A DNA stretch of 64,000 bases from Loxodes magnus (GCA_946699065.1 CAMPDV010002840.1:1-64000), one strand, 5' to 3'. Counted from the first letter of the stretch, positions 1 to 11,424 are shown. Translations and numbers: made by a program. The notes: a model not told the origin generated them from the letters alone.

Positions 1-600
1 GTCATCTCTTTTAAAAAATAGAGAAAGAAAGTAGAAATACCAGCTGGGATTTATATTTCGGTAAAAACGGAAAAGAGTTTAAGAAAATACATTTTAAAAC
101 TTGAGGTTGATATAGATATGAAAAATATCAAAGAGGTAACACAAGTATTTGCATTTAAAGAATGGATACTTTTATCTTTATTTGATTGAAAATAGTAGGA
201 CCAGATTTTAAATATTATTATAATTAGTCGTTTTACTACTGAAGCACTGAAATCTACGTTTGTTTAGATGTAGTATATTAAATTTAATTATTACATAGAA
301 CAAAATGCTAGTGATATGCAATTAATATGAGTTGAACGATTGATAATCGAATTACTTTATAAAAGCATTGTAATGATTTAAATATCAGAAATATCTGAGA
401 TATAAAAAAATCGAAAGAGAAGTTACTTTTAAATCAATGATAGATTTAAAAAATAACACCAGAGAAAACAAAGGTAAAGAAAATGTCTACTCTATGCTAG
501 GTAAAGTTAAAAAAATAAAGAGCTGTAATAATTTAAATATCTTAGCCGTAATTTCGATCTATATAGCAGAGATCTTAAATTATGAATATCTTGACTTTTA
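1..600 (+). CDS. Unknown protein, 5' end outside window
   Basis: The frame is open from base 1 with TAR=Gln and TGA=Trp to about 400, with mixed, protein-like composition. In the D2 copy the same frame starts at an ATG at 55449 (MWNFCKPVSSGKLDKENRF), so about 27 N-terminal residues lie left of this window. In-frame TGA codons fall in SLFDW and MQLIW. The protein-like frame shifts at an A-run near 404-410 and continues to about 600 (segment ENVYSMLGKVKK). I recognise no family. The shift may be a real mutation or an assembly error; it is present in both copies. Confidence 0.45.
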
Positions 601-639
601 ATTTATATAAAATAGATCTTACATATATCAGCTTATTTA

Positions 640-1305
640 AAATAGAATGCTTATTTATTTTTTGATTAAGATACTACTTATTTCCTTAAAGCAACATAAA
701 AATTTGTTAATAATTTTTTTCATATTTCCTTAGTTTGATTCACAGCTGTATACGATTTGAGACCTTTGAAATTATTTAATTCTAAAAATTATTGATTCCT
801 TCAGACAATATTTTTATTTTGACTTCTATTTTTATATCAATTAGCTTTGCTTGGCTTTCTATATTACCAAACAACGTAAGCTTACTTATTGAATATCGAT
901 CTTTTATTTTATGATTTTCGCATGATTATAAACGTTTTAAGTAAAAACTCCTCATTACTATTTCTTGTTAGTGCAAATTTTTTTAACTATGACTGAATAT
1001 GAAAAGCTTTTTAGTTTAATATCTCTTTCATTTACTAAATTTCCTATTTGTTTCGGAATAAAAATGTTCGAATATCTTTTTTAGTAGATTATTAATTCAC
1101 TAAATTTTTATAGCATAAATTACCCAGTTTCTTCTTATCTTTGAACTTTAGATATTGTTTAATTTAAATCTGAGAATACTTCTAGCAAATTTTAGTATTT
1201 AATTTTGAAATAATTCAAATTTTATCTTATAGAGCTGTAATTATAACTCTCTATTTCAATATAAAATGGAACTATGAATGAAAAGAAAATTAAAGGTATA
1301 ATATA
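640..1305 (-). CDS. Unknown basic protein
   Basis: One frame on the minus strand reads as a continuous Lys/Asn/Gln-rich protein of about 215 codons. It includes LKFKDKKKLGNLCYKNL and NSNEEFLLKTFIIMRK. TGA appears in frame at several places (IWIIS, NWYKN, IVWRN), consistent with Trp. No domain is recognised. It lies directly downstream of the zinc-knuckle relic at 1350-1935 on the same strand and could be the 3' part of the same retroelement. The D2 copy carries a two-base insertion near 56586 that breaks the frame. Confidence 0.45.
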
Positions 1306-1349
1306 AGACTTTTTGCAAAAATAAATAAAAATAAAAATGCAAAATTAAA

Positions 1350-1935
1350 TGTTTGGCGATCTTGGAGATATTTCAACCTTTTTCCCGCCAACTTCTAGAT
1401 TGATCTAGAAACATAAAATAAAAGTTTGAAAATCTCTAAAACTCTTCTCCTTGCCCATGCTTGTTGTCCTTGAATTCTTAAATCACCTAGATACTAGATA
1501 TCATTTTTTCTTGCAAGTTTAACATATTTGTTACTATATAGTCTTTCTCTTTATAGTTTTAGTTGTTACTATCTCTTCTTTTATTTTTCCAAATACTTCT
1601 ACCAGTTTTAATATTCTTTCTTGAAATTGAGAAACTTCTAGCAGCTTTTTCACAGATATATTTGAGAATTACAATATTAACATCTTTTTACTTGTCTTTT
1701 AGTTGAAATCTTGAGTAATTTTTGTCTTCAATTATTATTAGATTATTTCTTATTCTTTCAGTTTCATTTAACGGAGCAATTTTATCTGATTTTCTAATAT
1801 TTTTCTAACTTGTGAATCAACTCTTTCTACTTCTATTGCTAGTTTTGAGTTTAGCTGTTCTAGTCTTGCTAAATATTTCAAAATACGTTAAGGTCTCTTT
1901 CTTATGCCTTTGATCCAATTCTGTATTTAAATTTA
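1350..1935 (-). pseudogene. Gag-like ORF1 relic with altered zinc knuckle
   Basis: Read on the minus strand, this contains a coiled-coil-like stretch (RLEQLNSKLAIEVERVDSQ) and then, at 1641-1682, the motif CQYCNSQIYLWKSC followed by QKFLNFKK. It aligns with CYYCNSKWHLYRNC plus QKFQNFKK from the gene at 47300-48112. That is a CX2CX4HX4C knuckle with the His replaced by Tyr. Proteins with such knuckles bind nucleic acid in retroelement ORF1/Gag complexes. The best frame changes at least twice, so this copy looks decayed. The same relic is present in D2 at about 56880-57470. Confidence 0.6.
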
Positions 1936-1999
1936 AATTTTTACAAAAATATGAAAATTCTATTTTTAATTTTTAAATAAATAAAGAAAAAACATACTA

Positions 2000-2465
2000 A
2001 TTTTTCTATAATTTAAATTTTCTCAATTAATTTACCAAAGTTTGTTTAAATCTTAAATTAAAAAAATTTTGCATCTATCGACTACATATCTTTACGTAAA
2101 AATAAAAGTTTTTAGTAATTTAAAAAAATTTATTTGAGATTAAATTAATTAAACGACAAAGTTAATTTATTTTTTTAAAAATTCTTTCTTTAAAAACATG
2201 AATATGAAAAAAAGTTGCCATTTATACAATAAAATAAACTTATATAATCTATGTTTATCTCATTTAATTTGGTTAAATTTATCTATTTTTTTTTATATAA
2301 TAAAGAATTTTAATTATAGAGTGCGTAGAACCCAGGTTGGTATGCAACTTTTTCAATATTAATATTAATATAAAAGTGTTTCTCATTATTCATGTTATTC
2401 ATTCTATTCATTCAGTAAATCACATCAGCTTTTCCAAGTGGAAAAAACGACCTATTAATAATAAA
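2000..2465. other. AT-rich spacer
   Basis: A/T-rich DNA with no frame of protein-like composition and no RNA gene that I can recognise. It separates the divergent genes at 1935 and 2470. Confidence 0.5.
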
Positions 2466-2469
2466 AAAA

Positions 2470-3098
2470 ATGGAAAATTACTAGTAAAAAATCTCTTCTA
2501 AAAAGGAATCATCTTAGTACAGTTTATGCGTAATAAAAAATAATTTAAAAAACTCTAAATCATGCAATAAAAAAATTTTAAGCTATAAAGAACTGTACAA
2601 GAAATTGAAAGAAAAAATGAAAACTTGATGAGTAATTCAAAAGAGAGAACATTGAAAATGAAAAGCTAGGAATTATAAGAATAGAATAACTAGAAACAAA
2701 ATTTAATCAAATCGTAGAGCTAACTGAAAGCATATTTACTGCAAAAATTTAGATGAATGATCCGATGATTGTAAAGAGAAAGCCTAAAGAAGATTATATT
2801 CCCGAATGGAAATCAAAAAGATGTTAAAAATTAAAGCAACCTAAGCAAAAGTTAGAAACTGCTTACATATCAAATGAAAAAAAAATAAAATAGAGAACTA
2901 ATAAGAAACAATCTCGAGGATTTTTTGAAAATAAGAAGGTAAATTATACAGGAAAAATAACTCAAGATAAACAAAGAAATTATTAACATAAAGAAGGGCA
3001 GCAAACAGTTTATTAAAAAAATGAATGAGAATCGATCTTTCAGAAAACTCTAAGAAAAAATAGAATAAACATTTTTAGAAGATAAGATATGCAAAATG
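2470..3098 (+). pseudogene. ORF1-like coiled-coil protein, frameshifted
   Basis: It starts at ATG 2470 (MENYQQKISSKKESSQYSL) and needs one or two frame changes near 2600-2640. It then stays open to about 3098 through QLETKFNQIVELTESI and MIVKRKPKEDYIPEW. Its end (QKTLRKN, DMQNG) resembles the end of the ORF1 protein at 6163 (KKTVRRN, RMQNS), and both share a Gln/Ser-rich start and an LMSN coiled-coil segment. I place it in the same retroelement ORF1 family. No zinc knuckle was found. Its 3' end abuts a tRNA-Lys relic. The D2 copy (57995-58612) has a further one-base deletion. Confidence 0.5.
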
Positions 3099-3101
3099 GC
3101 C

Positions 3102-3141
3102 CGAACCCACCAAATTAAGAGTCTGACTGAGCTAGCCGGGC
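3102..3141 (-). pseudogene. tRNA-Lys(CUU) fragment
   Basis: The minus strand reads GCCCGGCTAGCTCAGTC, then the CUU-containing anticodon loop and part of the T arm, matching eukaryotic tRNA-Lys(CUU). The 3' acceptor strand is missing here and the D-arm and anticodon stems are shortened. A fuller version is at 59272-59327. The ORF1-like element joins it at the broken end. Confidence 0.7.
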
Positions 3142-4450
3142 TTATTCTTTATAACTCATCTTTCTTAAATAATTTTTATTTGTTTTATTATTGTAATTTT
3201 TTTTTACTTCATTTTTTTTTTTACTTTTTTAAACTTTTATATCATTTTTTTTATCAATTTTTATTCGTTTCATTTTTTCTTATTTTTAAAGTTTTGATTT
3301 ATGTTTTATATTTTTTTTCTGTTTTTTTTCTAATTGCTTTATAATGATTTTTTCAATTATAATTTTTTTTTAAAGTAAGTGATTTGATATATAGATTTAT
3401 GATAGATACTTATTTTTATTTATTCGAAAATTATTTTAATTAATTTTTTTTAATTTTTTATTATAATTTAACTTTTTTTTTTTTTTTCGATGTTTATGTT
3501 TACATATACAATATTTAACTTATATACAAATTTTTAAGAAACGGTAAATTTTCTTTAAATTTAAATCTTTTTATGTTTGACTTTCTTTTAAATATTGATC
3601 AAATAGATTTGTAAGATTTTTTATTCTTTAATTTATGAATTTTCGTTTTAAGACATATTAACTAATATTAAAAAAATATTTTAAGTGATTTTTTTATTAT
3701 TAATCCAAAAAAAGTTTTTTAATCTATTCTTTTTGAATATAAATCATAAAAAAATTAAAATTAAATAAAAAATAAATAATTTGTTTTCTTTATGTTATGG
3801 GCTCTTTTTGATTTCTAAGGTTTTTTATATTTTTCTCGAATCAAGTTTTTTTTTCTTCCAAAAAATTTCTTTTTTCTAAGCAGCCTTTATTTTCAATTCT
3901 TTTCTCATTAGTCATAGTTGAAACCTCTATCTTGTTTTCATCTCTTTATATATAAAAGATAAATTTATTTTAAAGGCTTTTATTAAGTAAAGGAATGGAT
4001 ATGAAAACGTGGCGGATTTTTTTTTAATTATAATAATTAAGTCTAATAAATAGGTTTGAAATGTTTACATTCTTTAGTTTATATTTACTTTCTTAATTTA
4101 AAAAAAAATTCATTTTTCGAATGTTTTTTAGAATTTTTATTCTCTTTATAGGTGATTTTTTTATTATCATGCTTTTAAACTTTCTTAGTTAATAAAGTAT
4201 CTTAACTTCAATTAAGATTTAGTTTTTTAATTTTTTAATTTAGTAAATAGTTTCTTATTATTTTTATCTTTTGTTAATTATTAAGTTTTATTTTACTTTT
4301 ATATTGTAAAAGCTCTGTTTTTTGGTAAATTTTTCTTTGTATTTAGCTCATATAAAGAATTTCTAAAGGAAAGTTTCTGTTTAGGATTTAAACGTTCTAA
4401 TTTTATATTTTCGAAAAATTTTTAATTTTACTATCTTTTTTAGTGTAAAA
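3142..4450. other. T-rich non-coding spacer
   Basis: About 1.3 kb of very T-rich sequence on the plus strand with long homopolymer runs. No protein-like frame is seen on either strand. D2 has the same block at about 59328-60630 with different homopolymer lengths. Confidence 0.6.
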
Positions 4451-4451
4451 T

Positions 4452-4995
4452 GTTAGAGACTTTGAGTATGAATTAAAAAATTGGCTTATCAAAGATATAG
4501 ATGTAATAGTGCTAGTGATGAGGTTTTTTTGGTATTTATGTCCAAATTAAAGTACAACTAAGCTAAAAAAGATTAAAGCCATCTGTCCAGTTATTAAAAA
4601 TTGTTAATAAGAAATATAAGATATAAACCTTAAACTAGGGAAACATTTTTTAGATCATATAAAAACAAATTAAAGTTTTACATTTTTTCTGACCTAAATC
4701 ATTAGATAATAATTAGAAGTTTGAAATCAAATTAAGAAGATAACTTGAAATTTTTAGTTAAACATGAAGCGCTTTCTGTAATTTATAAACAGTTTCAATG
4801 AAATAGAATTAATTCCAATTAAAGAAATAAATAAAAATAAAAAGAAACAAAGAAAGGCAAATATCTCGGAACAAGTTATAGATTAAACAACAATTTTTGG
4901 CTTTACGTGTATTTAGATAATTTTATCTTAACATTCTTCACATTAAAAGCCTTAATTACAAATATTCTTGCTAGTTTATTGACTCTTTTAATTTA
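4452..4995 (+). CDS. Unknown protein
   Basis: One frame reads about 180 codons of varied composition, including EYELKNWLIKDIDVIVLVM, KLGKHFLDHIKTN and IELIPIKEINKNKKKQRK. In-frame TGA codons are read as Trp (LEVWNQIKKITW). No family is recognised. The D2 copy (about 60630-61180) has one-base losses that shift this frame. The true start may lie upstream because no ATG begins the frame. Confidence 0.4.
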
Positions 4996-5470
4996 AAATC
5001 TTAAAAGCAAAATGGTATTATGATTATTAAAATAGTGATGAAAAGAAGTTAATGTAAGAAGTAGCTATAATAATAATTAATAAAGAGATTGTTCAAAGAA
5101 CTATAAATAAAGCAAAATAATAATAAGTAAAATAATGTTTTAATTAAACATAGTTAACTATACTGCTTATATCATTTAATACTTTGAAGATTTATTAATA
5201 AATTTAATTTTTAATTAAAAAGAGTTCTTATTTAATAAGCAAATAAAATATTCTATTTTTAAAAGAAATGTTTGGAATACTTAAAAACCTTATCTAAATC
5301 CTATTTCTACAAGTACAAGCTGAGTAACAGTATAGAAAAATAAAATAATAAGTAATAGCTAGTAAAATAGAATAACTTAGAACAATAATCATTAGGGGAG
5401 ATATTCTATATAGCAAAAATTAAATTTTTATGTTAAAATAATCTATTTAAGCTGAATCACTAGTGAGGAA
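4996..5470. other. AT-rich spacer
   Basis: Mostly A/T with short words such as TTAA and AATAA. I see no gene or structured RNA in it. Confidence 0.45.
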
Positions 5471-5474
5471 TTAA

Positions 5475-5975
5475 GAACACTTGAAATCGAACTTGTTAAA
5501 AAGAAAATCTTCTTTTCTAATGTCTATTTAAAGATACTTAAGTCACTGAAATAGTTCTGCTCGGATTTGAATATTCGGACCCTTATCACCTTTTTCCATA
5601 CTTATTTTTGATTGAAAGGTAGTCAGAATCCATTTCTTTTACGCTCTGAATACTGTAAATGTCGTGCTTTTAAGAATATTCTTTTTAGGATGTAAAGGTA
5701 ATTTCATTCTTGATTAATCAGAAGTAGATACGTTAAAGATATCTCTTGATTTCTTCTTTCTATTTTAGCTATAGATCTTTTTACACAGATAAATCCCTTC
5801 TAGTGTTTTTCCGAGCAAAAGAATCAAATGTGCTATAGAATAAGAATCTTCTATCAATTTGATTATTTTAAATAGAAAGATTCATCTTTCATCTCTTCTT
5901 TATTTTCTAAATATTTGTTAGTTTTTATTTTTAATATAGATAAGTGTTTTTTAGTTGTGGCTGAATATTTTCCAT
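5475..5975 (-). CDS. Unknown protein, frame uncertain
   Basis: The minus strand is purine-rich and protein-like. An ATG at 5975 begins MENIQPQLKNTYLY. Further on, two different frames both look coding: one has SFARKNTRRDLSVQKDLQ, the other IEDSYSIAHLILLLGKTLEG and MEKGDKGPNIQIRAELF. I therefore call a coding region but not an exact protein. The D2 copy (about 61700-62155) differs by small indels near the 3' end. Confidence 0.4.
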
Positions 5976-6055
5976 TTTGTTTGGCTTTAAAATTTTAAGA
6001 TTAACTAAAATTAAAAAAAATTATTAAGCTAGATTACATCTAAAGCGTTTAAAGA

Positions 6056-6080
6056 GTTAAAGTTAAAGTTAAAGTTAAAA
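6056..6080. repeat. GTTAAA microsatellite
   Basis: The hexamer GTTAAA is repeated about four times here and about twice at the matching place in D2 (near 62227), a copy-number difference between the duplicates. Confidence 0.85.
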
Positions 6081-6135
6081 GATAATTAAAGTGCTTTAGT
6101 TAAGCTACTACATTTAATATCAAAAATAATCTTAA

Positions 6136-7004
6136 ATTAAAGGAAAACTAAGAAGAAAAAAAATGGATTAATCTCTTCGACTCTCAAAAAATTAACTTAG
6201 AAACCTAAAGAGAAAAGCGGCAAAAGAAATTTAGAAAAAATAATAACAATAGGAGGAGTCAAGCTCTTCTTCAGAAGGTAAAATTATGGTAGGATAAATA
6301 GAGATAAGTTAACCTAAAAACGAAACTAATCAAAAACTTTAAATTTAATTAGACCAAATGTAAAAAGTAATCTCAAATTATGAAGAAACAACTTACAACT
6401 TAGGCGAAAAAATACGGGAACTAATGAGTAACATAGAAGATTAGAACAACGAATTACTAATACTTAGAAGATAACTTATTTGTAGCAAATTAATAACGGA
6501 AGAATAACTCTGAACTTAATCATAATAAAATTTTAAATACGACACAAAAATGGAAATAGAAAAAATACCAATAGAATTAAAAACAGAATTGAATCCAGAA
6601 AAAGAAATGATTGCTACAAGTTTCATTAAAAGATTAGAAAATATAGAAAATAAATTATCATAAAAAAGAACGAAATAAAGATAATAATACAAACTTTGTT
6701 ATGTTGCAAATCAAATCAACATATTTTAAAAAACTGTTGATAATGAAAGAAAATAAACGAATAAGAGCAGAAAAGAACATGGAGACAACTCAATAAACTA
6801 TGAATAACTCCAACAGGGATCTACAAATAAAAGCTTTTTGCAAGACCACTCGAACGGTTACAGTGGTAACCTTCCACTTAATAAAAAGGTCGTGAATCAC
6901 ACCCACGTTAAAAAAACTGTCCGCAGGAACTGGTTGCAATTCCAGAGAATGCAAAACTCTACTAACTTTAAGTATATTATTATTATTATTATTAAAGGAA
7001 AACT
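6136..7004 (+). mobile_element. ORF1-only retroelement with target-site duplication
   Basis: D2 has the empty site at about 62295. Here the 14-mer ATTAAAGGAAAACT occurs at both ends (6136-6149 and 6991-7004) around an 841-bp insert. The insert begins 13 bases before an ATG and ends in a (TAT)n/(ATT)n simple-repeat tail (about 6973-6990). A target-site duplication of this size plus a simple tail is typical of target-primed (LINE-type) retrotransposition. It carries a single ORF1-type gene and no reverse transcriptase, so it would need the enzyme in trans. Confidence 0.85.
6163..6988 (+). CDS. ORF1/Gag-like protein with coiled coil and zinc knuckle
   Basis: The frame from ATG 6163 (MDQSLRLSKNQLRNLKRK) stays open to the simple-repeat tail if TAR=Gln and TGA=Trp. 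The TGA at 6511-6513 is in frame and is followed in the same frame by clearly protein-like sequence (MEIEKIPIELKTELNPEKEM). Order of parts: basic start, poly-Gln/Ser patch, coiled coil (IRELMSNIEDQNNELLILR), then a knuckle at 6697-6737. The knuckle reads CY, one missing base, then CKSNQHILKNC, giving CX2CX4HX4C if the lost base is allowed for. Past that base either frame looks coding. Inferred role: RNA-binding chaperone of a LINE-like element. Confidence 0.7.
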
Positions 7005-7009
7005 TTAGC

Positions 7010-7750
7010 TCTTTATAAATAATAAACTTCTCTAGTTTTAATTTTCTAAGTTTCTTTTGTCTATTATAAGCTTATAAGTCTAACTTAATTGTATTTTAAT
7101 TATTAGTTATGTGAACTATAAATAATTAAGTTTTAACTTGTAGATTCTATTATTCAATCTTATATCCAAAATAAAGATGCTATTTAAATACTTGAGGTAA
7201 ATAAATTTACCATAGTTTGCTATTTTAGTGATTAGATCTATATTTCTTTTATTCATTTATTCTAGCTGTGTATCAAGCTCAGTAGTTTACTTGTTTTCTT
7301 TTCAAATCTTTTGTATTTTTCTAATATTTTAAGATAATTTTCATCTAATGTAGTTCATTTAATTATTTTAGTGGAAATATTGCTTAATAATAAAAATAAA
7401 TAGAATGCTAATAAATATATAGTAATAGTATAAGATACCTATTGATTAAGATTAACTTAAGAAAGGAATAATTAATTTATTAGTTACTTTTAAAATACTA
7501 AGCTTCTTAATATTAGTTATATAGCCTTAGTTAAATTACTTATATAAGCTTACTAATGCTATTATTTTTAACTTTAATTTGTATTATAATTTCTTTATTT
7601 AGTTTATAATACTTTATTATTTTAGCTATATACATTTCCTTATAATTAAAAGCATTAATATCTATATATTAGTTAGTGCTTCTTTATCTATTATTAATAT
7701 AGTTTATATTTTAAAGAATGCTAAGAATAATAATTTAAATATAGTAAACT
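7010..7750. other. AT-rich spacer with a possible small minus-strand ORF
   Basis: Mostly A/T words (TTAA, TAGC, AGCTTA). The minus strand between about 7345 and 7220 has a short protein-like stretch (ENYLKILEKYKRFEKKTSK) that I cannot extend into a gene. Nothing else is recognised. Confidence 0.35.
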
Positions 7751-7754
7751 TAAA

Positions 7755-8528
7755 GACTTGTATTATGTCATTTATTTTTAATTCTCTATCTCTCTGCAAA
7801 ATTCAAAGGCTAGTTTTATAATCTCCTAATTTAGCTTAAGATATCTTTAATAATTTTGTGAAATCATTGTTAAAAATTCCTAAGTTCCTTTCTATTAGTA
7901 CATGATAACAAAATTTTATTAGAAGAAATAAAAATTAGCTTTCTAGGTTGCTTTTGGTTTTTAGATGCTTTTATTTGAGTCTTATTTCCTAAATTTTTTC
8001 TTATTCTATCATTAAAGAACTTCCTCTAAATTCTATTTTTTCACTTCCCATCTATTGAACTGAAGGTTGTAGCTCATTCTATGGTCTAAAATTATCTTAC
8101 TTCGTTATTTTTGCCACTTTTGTAATTATTTAATGAGGCATTTCTTTTGTTTTGCGAAGATTTTTCTAATTCTCAAAATCAGAATTCAAACTGATTATAA
8201 TATTTCCTATTTGTTTATTTTATACTTCTTAGATTTTATTCTTAACAGGTATTTTTTGTAGTTTTTTACTCTTATTCTGCTCAATTAATCCTTTTTCACT
8301 TTCAAATAAAAATAATTTCCAATAGCTTCAGTAAACCTTAAAATCTAAATATTTTATTTTTGATGTCTATTAATTTCTTTTTGATTTATGACTTAAAATT
8401 TCTTATTTGCAAATTATAATTGTTATTCTTATTTACTTGCTAAGTCTCAAATCCTTATTTTGGGATAATTTTTCAGTCAGTTTAGATGGAGTTAAGACTT
8501 TAGTGAAGTTTAGAAGGTATTAAAACAT
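7755..8528 (-). CDS. Unknown protein, about 258 aa
   Basis: This is one of the cleanest frames in the window. It runs from ATG 8528 (MFQYLLNFTKVLTPSKLTEK) to about 7755 without a frame change. The composition is balanced, e.g. KIPVKNKIQEVQNKQIG, GSEKIEFRGSSLMIEQE and KISQAKLGDYKTSLW. In-frame TGA codons fall at VYW, SYW-like and SLW positions. I recognise no domain; the centre is charged and may be helical, and a hydrophobic stretch (FLFLLIKFCYHVLI) follows. The D2 copy (63058-63832) has at least four one-base indels that destroy the frame. Confidence 0.55.
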
Positions 8529-8917
8529 TTATTGTTCCCAGTTAAGTCTTTTATTTCTTTAATTTAAATGAAATAGGAATCTTTCTTTTATTTAATAAAG
8601 ATTTATATAAAATTAAAGATATTCAATTAATATATTAATAGAAATACTTTTAGTTAAGAAGTCTTCTACTATTATTATTTTTCTTATTCTTAAAATTATA
8701 CTAATTTCCTTTATCTAAAATTGAGTCTTATTATTATTATTTTAATCCATTCCTTATTTTTAAATAAGATGATATTATGATTTTGCTCTAATGCTTTATA
8801 GCTAAAAGATTAAAATTTAAATTCTATTAAAAGATAACCAAGCAAACTAATCTTCTTAATCTTCTTAATCTAATGAATGTTAAAATTTTAGATAAATCAA
8901 GTTCACTTGAAGGCTTA

Positions 8918-9234
8918 AATCATTATTTCATATCTATAACTTGTTCCTAAACTCTTCCTTTTTCCACTTCTATTCCCTTTTAGTTATTTTTGTTTTTTGG
9001 AGTTCTTGATGTTCCAGCCAACCGAGAATTGACTTCTATAAAATCCTTGATCTTAAATTACAACTTTCAACTAATCTCTTCAATTAACTTCAATGCTTTT
9101 AAACATCTTATTTGGAATATTCTTTTCTGCTTAAAAATTGTCTCTTTAAGTTAATCCTAATATTTTTAAGAATTGATATCTCAGCATGGTACCATTTAAG
9201 AATTTTAAGTGGAGCTTGAAATTTACGCCTTTAA
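8918..9234 (-). CDS. Unknown small basic protein
   Basis: A minus-strand frame of about 105 codons with an internal ATG at 9187 (MLRYQFLKILGLTQRDNFQ). It continues through IEVNWRDQLKVVIQDQGFY to a basic tail (KKQKQLKGNRSGKRKS). The TGA in EVNW is in frame. No family is recognised. It lies just outside the part of the D1 unit visible in D2. Confidence 0.45.
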
Positions 9235-9685
9235 GTTTTATTATTATTAAGTTATAATTATACATATTAATGTATTAAAGTGTTCTTACCTTAGTCTTCA
9301 TTTGTTACTTCTAATGCTTATATTATTCTATTAAGATTTAAGTCTCTTCCTCAATCTTGCAAGCTAACTGTTCACAACTTGTTTATGAATATTATCACAA
9401 AATAGAAGGTTTAGCTGATTCTATAACTAATCTATAATAAAATTTAGTCTCTACAGCTAATAAAATCGCTTAGTAAGTTTTATTAAGTTGATAATGATTT
9501 ACTTGCTTCAATAAATTAAGGATTAGCTTTTTTTCTTTTTTAATAAATTTAATTTAAAAATTAATAAAATATAAGTGTTTATTTATTAAAATAGAGCCAA
9601 GAAAAGAGTTCATTAATAACTCTTCATTACAGTTAAGTCTTAAATTATTAAAAATTAATAAAGTAATTTAAGCTTTTTAAGTAAA

Positions 9686-10318
9686 CAGAACATAGATAGT
9701 CCAAGACTACAATTATAAAAAAAAGCCTGAATATTTACCTATACAGCTAAACATTCCTATAGATATATCTCATTGGAGATTAGATGAGAAGTTAAATTTA
9801 TAAAAGACGGAACTGTATAAAAAATGTAATAATATGAAAGATAATCTATATTGCAAGATGCATAAATAATAAAAGAGTAATTATTTGTAAATTTAGAAAA
9901 ATTAGAAGCATAAAGCTAATTAGAATCTTAATTAGTAAGATAATAAGACTAATTAGTTCATCAATTGAAGAAAGTTTTAATAAAGAAACTAAAATTTATA
10001 ATAAACCAGAGGAAGATTAATTATTAGGGAAATTTAAGAAAATAAGCTAATACCTATAGGTACTAAAAGATAATACCCTGCTTATATAAATTAGTCTTCA
10101 TTGATCTTCAAATTAATATCCTAAGATATATTCTTAGATATTATATTTCTCAGCTGATGGAATTTTTTAATGCAAAAATTATAAATTTAAGAAATAGAAG
10201 AGCTATGAAAATGCATAAATTTAATTGAGAAACACTAAGAAATAAAAAAATATGCAATTGATTTTGCTAGAATAATTAAAGGCAGAAAAATAAATTAAAA
10301 TTTAGGTTTGAAAGAACT
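9686..10318 (+). pseudogene. Unknown protein with two frame changes
   Basis: The plus strand reads PEYLPIQLNIPIDISHWRL and CNNMKDNLYCKMHKQQK. It then shifts to a coiled-coil-like frame (VNLEKLEAQSQLESQLVRQ) and shifts again to GKFKKISQYLQVLKDNTL and KNMQLILLEQLKAEKQ. Each part is protein-like, but no single frame holds them. It may be a decayed gene or contain small assembly errors. No domain is recognised. Confidence 0.4.
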
Positions 10319-10319
10319 C

Positions 10320-10860
10320 TAAAGGCTTAAATAAGCCAAAGCACGCACGCAAAATTATCATAGCATCTTTATAAATCGCAATTAGAGCTCTAATTCTTGT
10401 TCTTTTAATTTTTGTTCGAATTTCTACAGTGATATATTGAATGTAAGTTCTACGCATTAGAAACAAGTATTGCTTGAATTTATAGTTATTCAACTTTTTT
10501 TCTAGTTTTCTTTTCATAGTTATGTTTATATTCACCATGCATCATAGTTCTTTTTCTTTTAGCGCTGATATCTAGCAGAAAAATTACACAAAATAACTTT
10601 ATCAATAGATTTAGGCCTTCTTTAATTTTATAGCATTTTAGTTTTTTTCTTAAATTTTTCTTTTTATTATTGTTGTTTCTCTCATTTTATCTTTTGTTTT
10701 ATTCTATTTATCTTTCTTAAAATTGCTTTATGCAATAGCTATTTCATACAATTTTTCAGCTTTTGAAGGTAGTTTTCATCAAAATTGCAATCTCAAATTC
10801 AAGCTTTAACTTTAATATAATTTACTTAGTTATAAATTTTCTAGATGTAATTTATTTTGG
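10320..10860 (-). CDS. Unknown basic protein
   Basis: A minus-strand frame runs about 175 codons through FEIAILMKTTFKSWKIVWN, YKIKEGLNLLIKLF and MMHGEYKHNYEKKTRKKVE to SSNCDLQRCYDNF, with TAR and TGA codons in frame. A shorter standard-code frame overlaps it at 10302-10538 and is an alternative. The gene is tail-to-tail with the plus-strand region before it. Function unknown. Confidence 0.4.
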
Positions 10861-10869
10861 TTGATTTAA

Positions 10870-11420
10870 TGAAGTTCTTATTTTATTAGATTATAGATTT
10901 TCATTTAGCTTTTATCATATTAGACTTGCTATCTTTTTCTTGATAAATGTTTAACTAGCTTTAATTTTATTGTTTAACAGCAACACCTAGCATGATTAAA
11001 AATGAGATCCTTAATTATATAGTAAAATAGCTTATTAATAGAGTAGATTGTTAGCCTTAGTTAAAGAAATGTAAAGTAAGTTAAAGCTAAAGGCTTAATA
11101 TTAAGATGATAGTAAATTTAGTATAAATAAGTAATTTTGAAAGGTTTAATCCATAGTTATTATATAAGGAAGTCTGTTTTTAGTTGTTAGAGACTTAATT
11201 TTAGTTTGAAATGGATTGATTAAAATAATTAGAAAGTTAACTTTAGTTTAGTTGATTGATTTTATAATGATAATTGATGTGAGTATCTGATTAATAGAAA
11301 TGAGATTATGCAATCTAATACAATTTAATTAAAGATAAGTGGTTAAAATAAGATATAATTTTAGCCTATGGTTGGCTTTTAATTAAGCATAATATATATA
11401 ATTAACTAATTCTAAACTTT
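10870..11420. other. AT-rich spacer
   Basis: A/T-rich with frequent TTAG, AGCTAA and TTAAT words and no convincing frame or RNA. Confidence 0.45.
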
Positions 11421-11424
11421 TTTA

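Larger units (their letters stand above)
1..8696. repeat. Segmental duplication D1
   Basis: This segment matches 55530-64000 on the same strand almost base for base. The copies differ by scattered substitutions and many one-base changes in A/T runs. The match begins at base 1 and is cut by the window end at the partner side, so the true unit is longer than 8.5 kb. Two large differences exist: an 841-bp retroelement present only here (6150-6990) and about 670 bp present only in D2 (near 58620-59288). Most genes in this copy keep their reading frames, unlike D2. Confidence 0.95.

Noticed and set aside
430-600. Faint likeness of LAVISIYIAEIL to the histone H2A helix LAAVLEYLTAEIL
   Set aside because: Only a dozen residues agree loosely, with a gap and no other histone features.
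3096-3344. 82-codon plus-strand standard-code ORF rich in Phe and Leu
   Set aside because: It overlaps the tRNA-Lys relic and then runs into T homopolymers; the composition is that of T-rich spacer.
6697-6737. Programmed frameshift in the ORF1 zinc knuckle
   Set aside because: No slippery heptamer or pause structure is visible; a one-base loss or assembly error is simpler.
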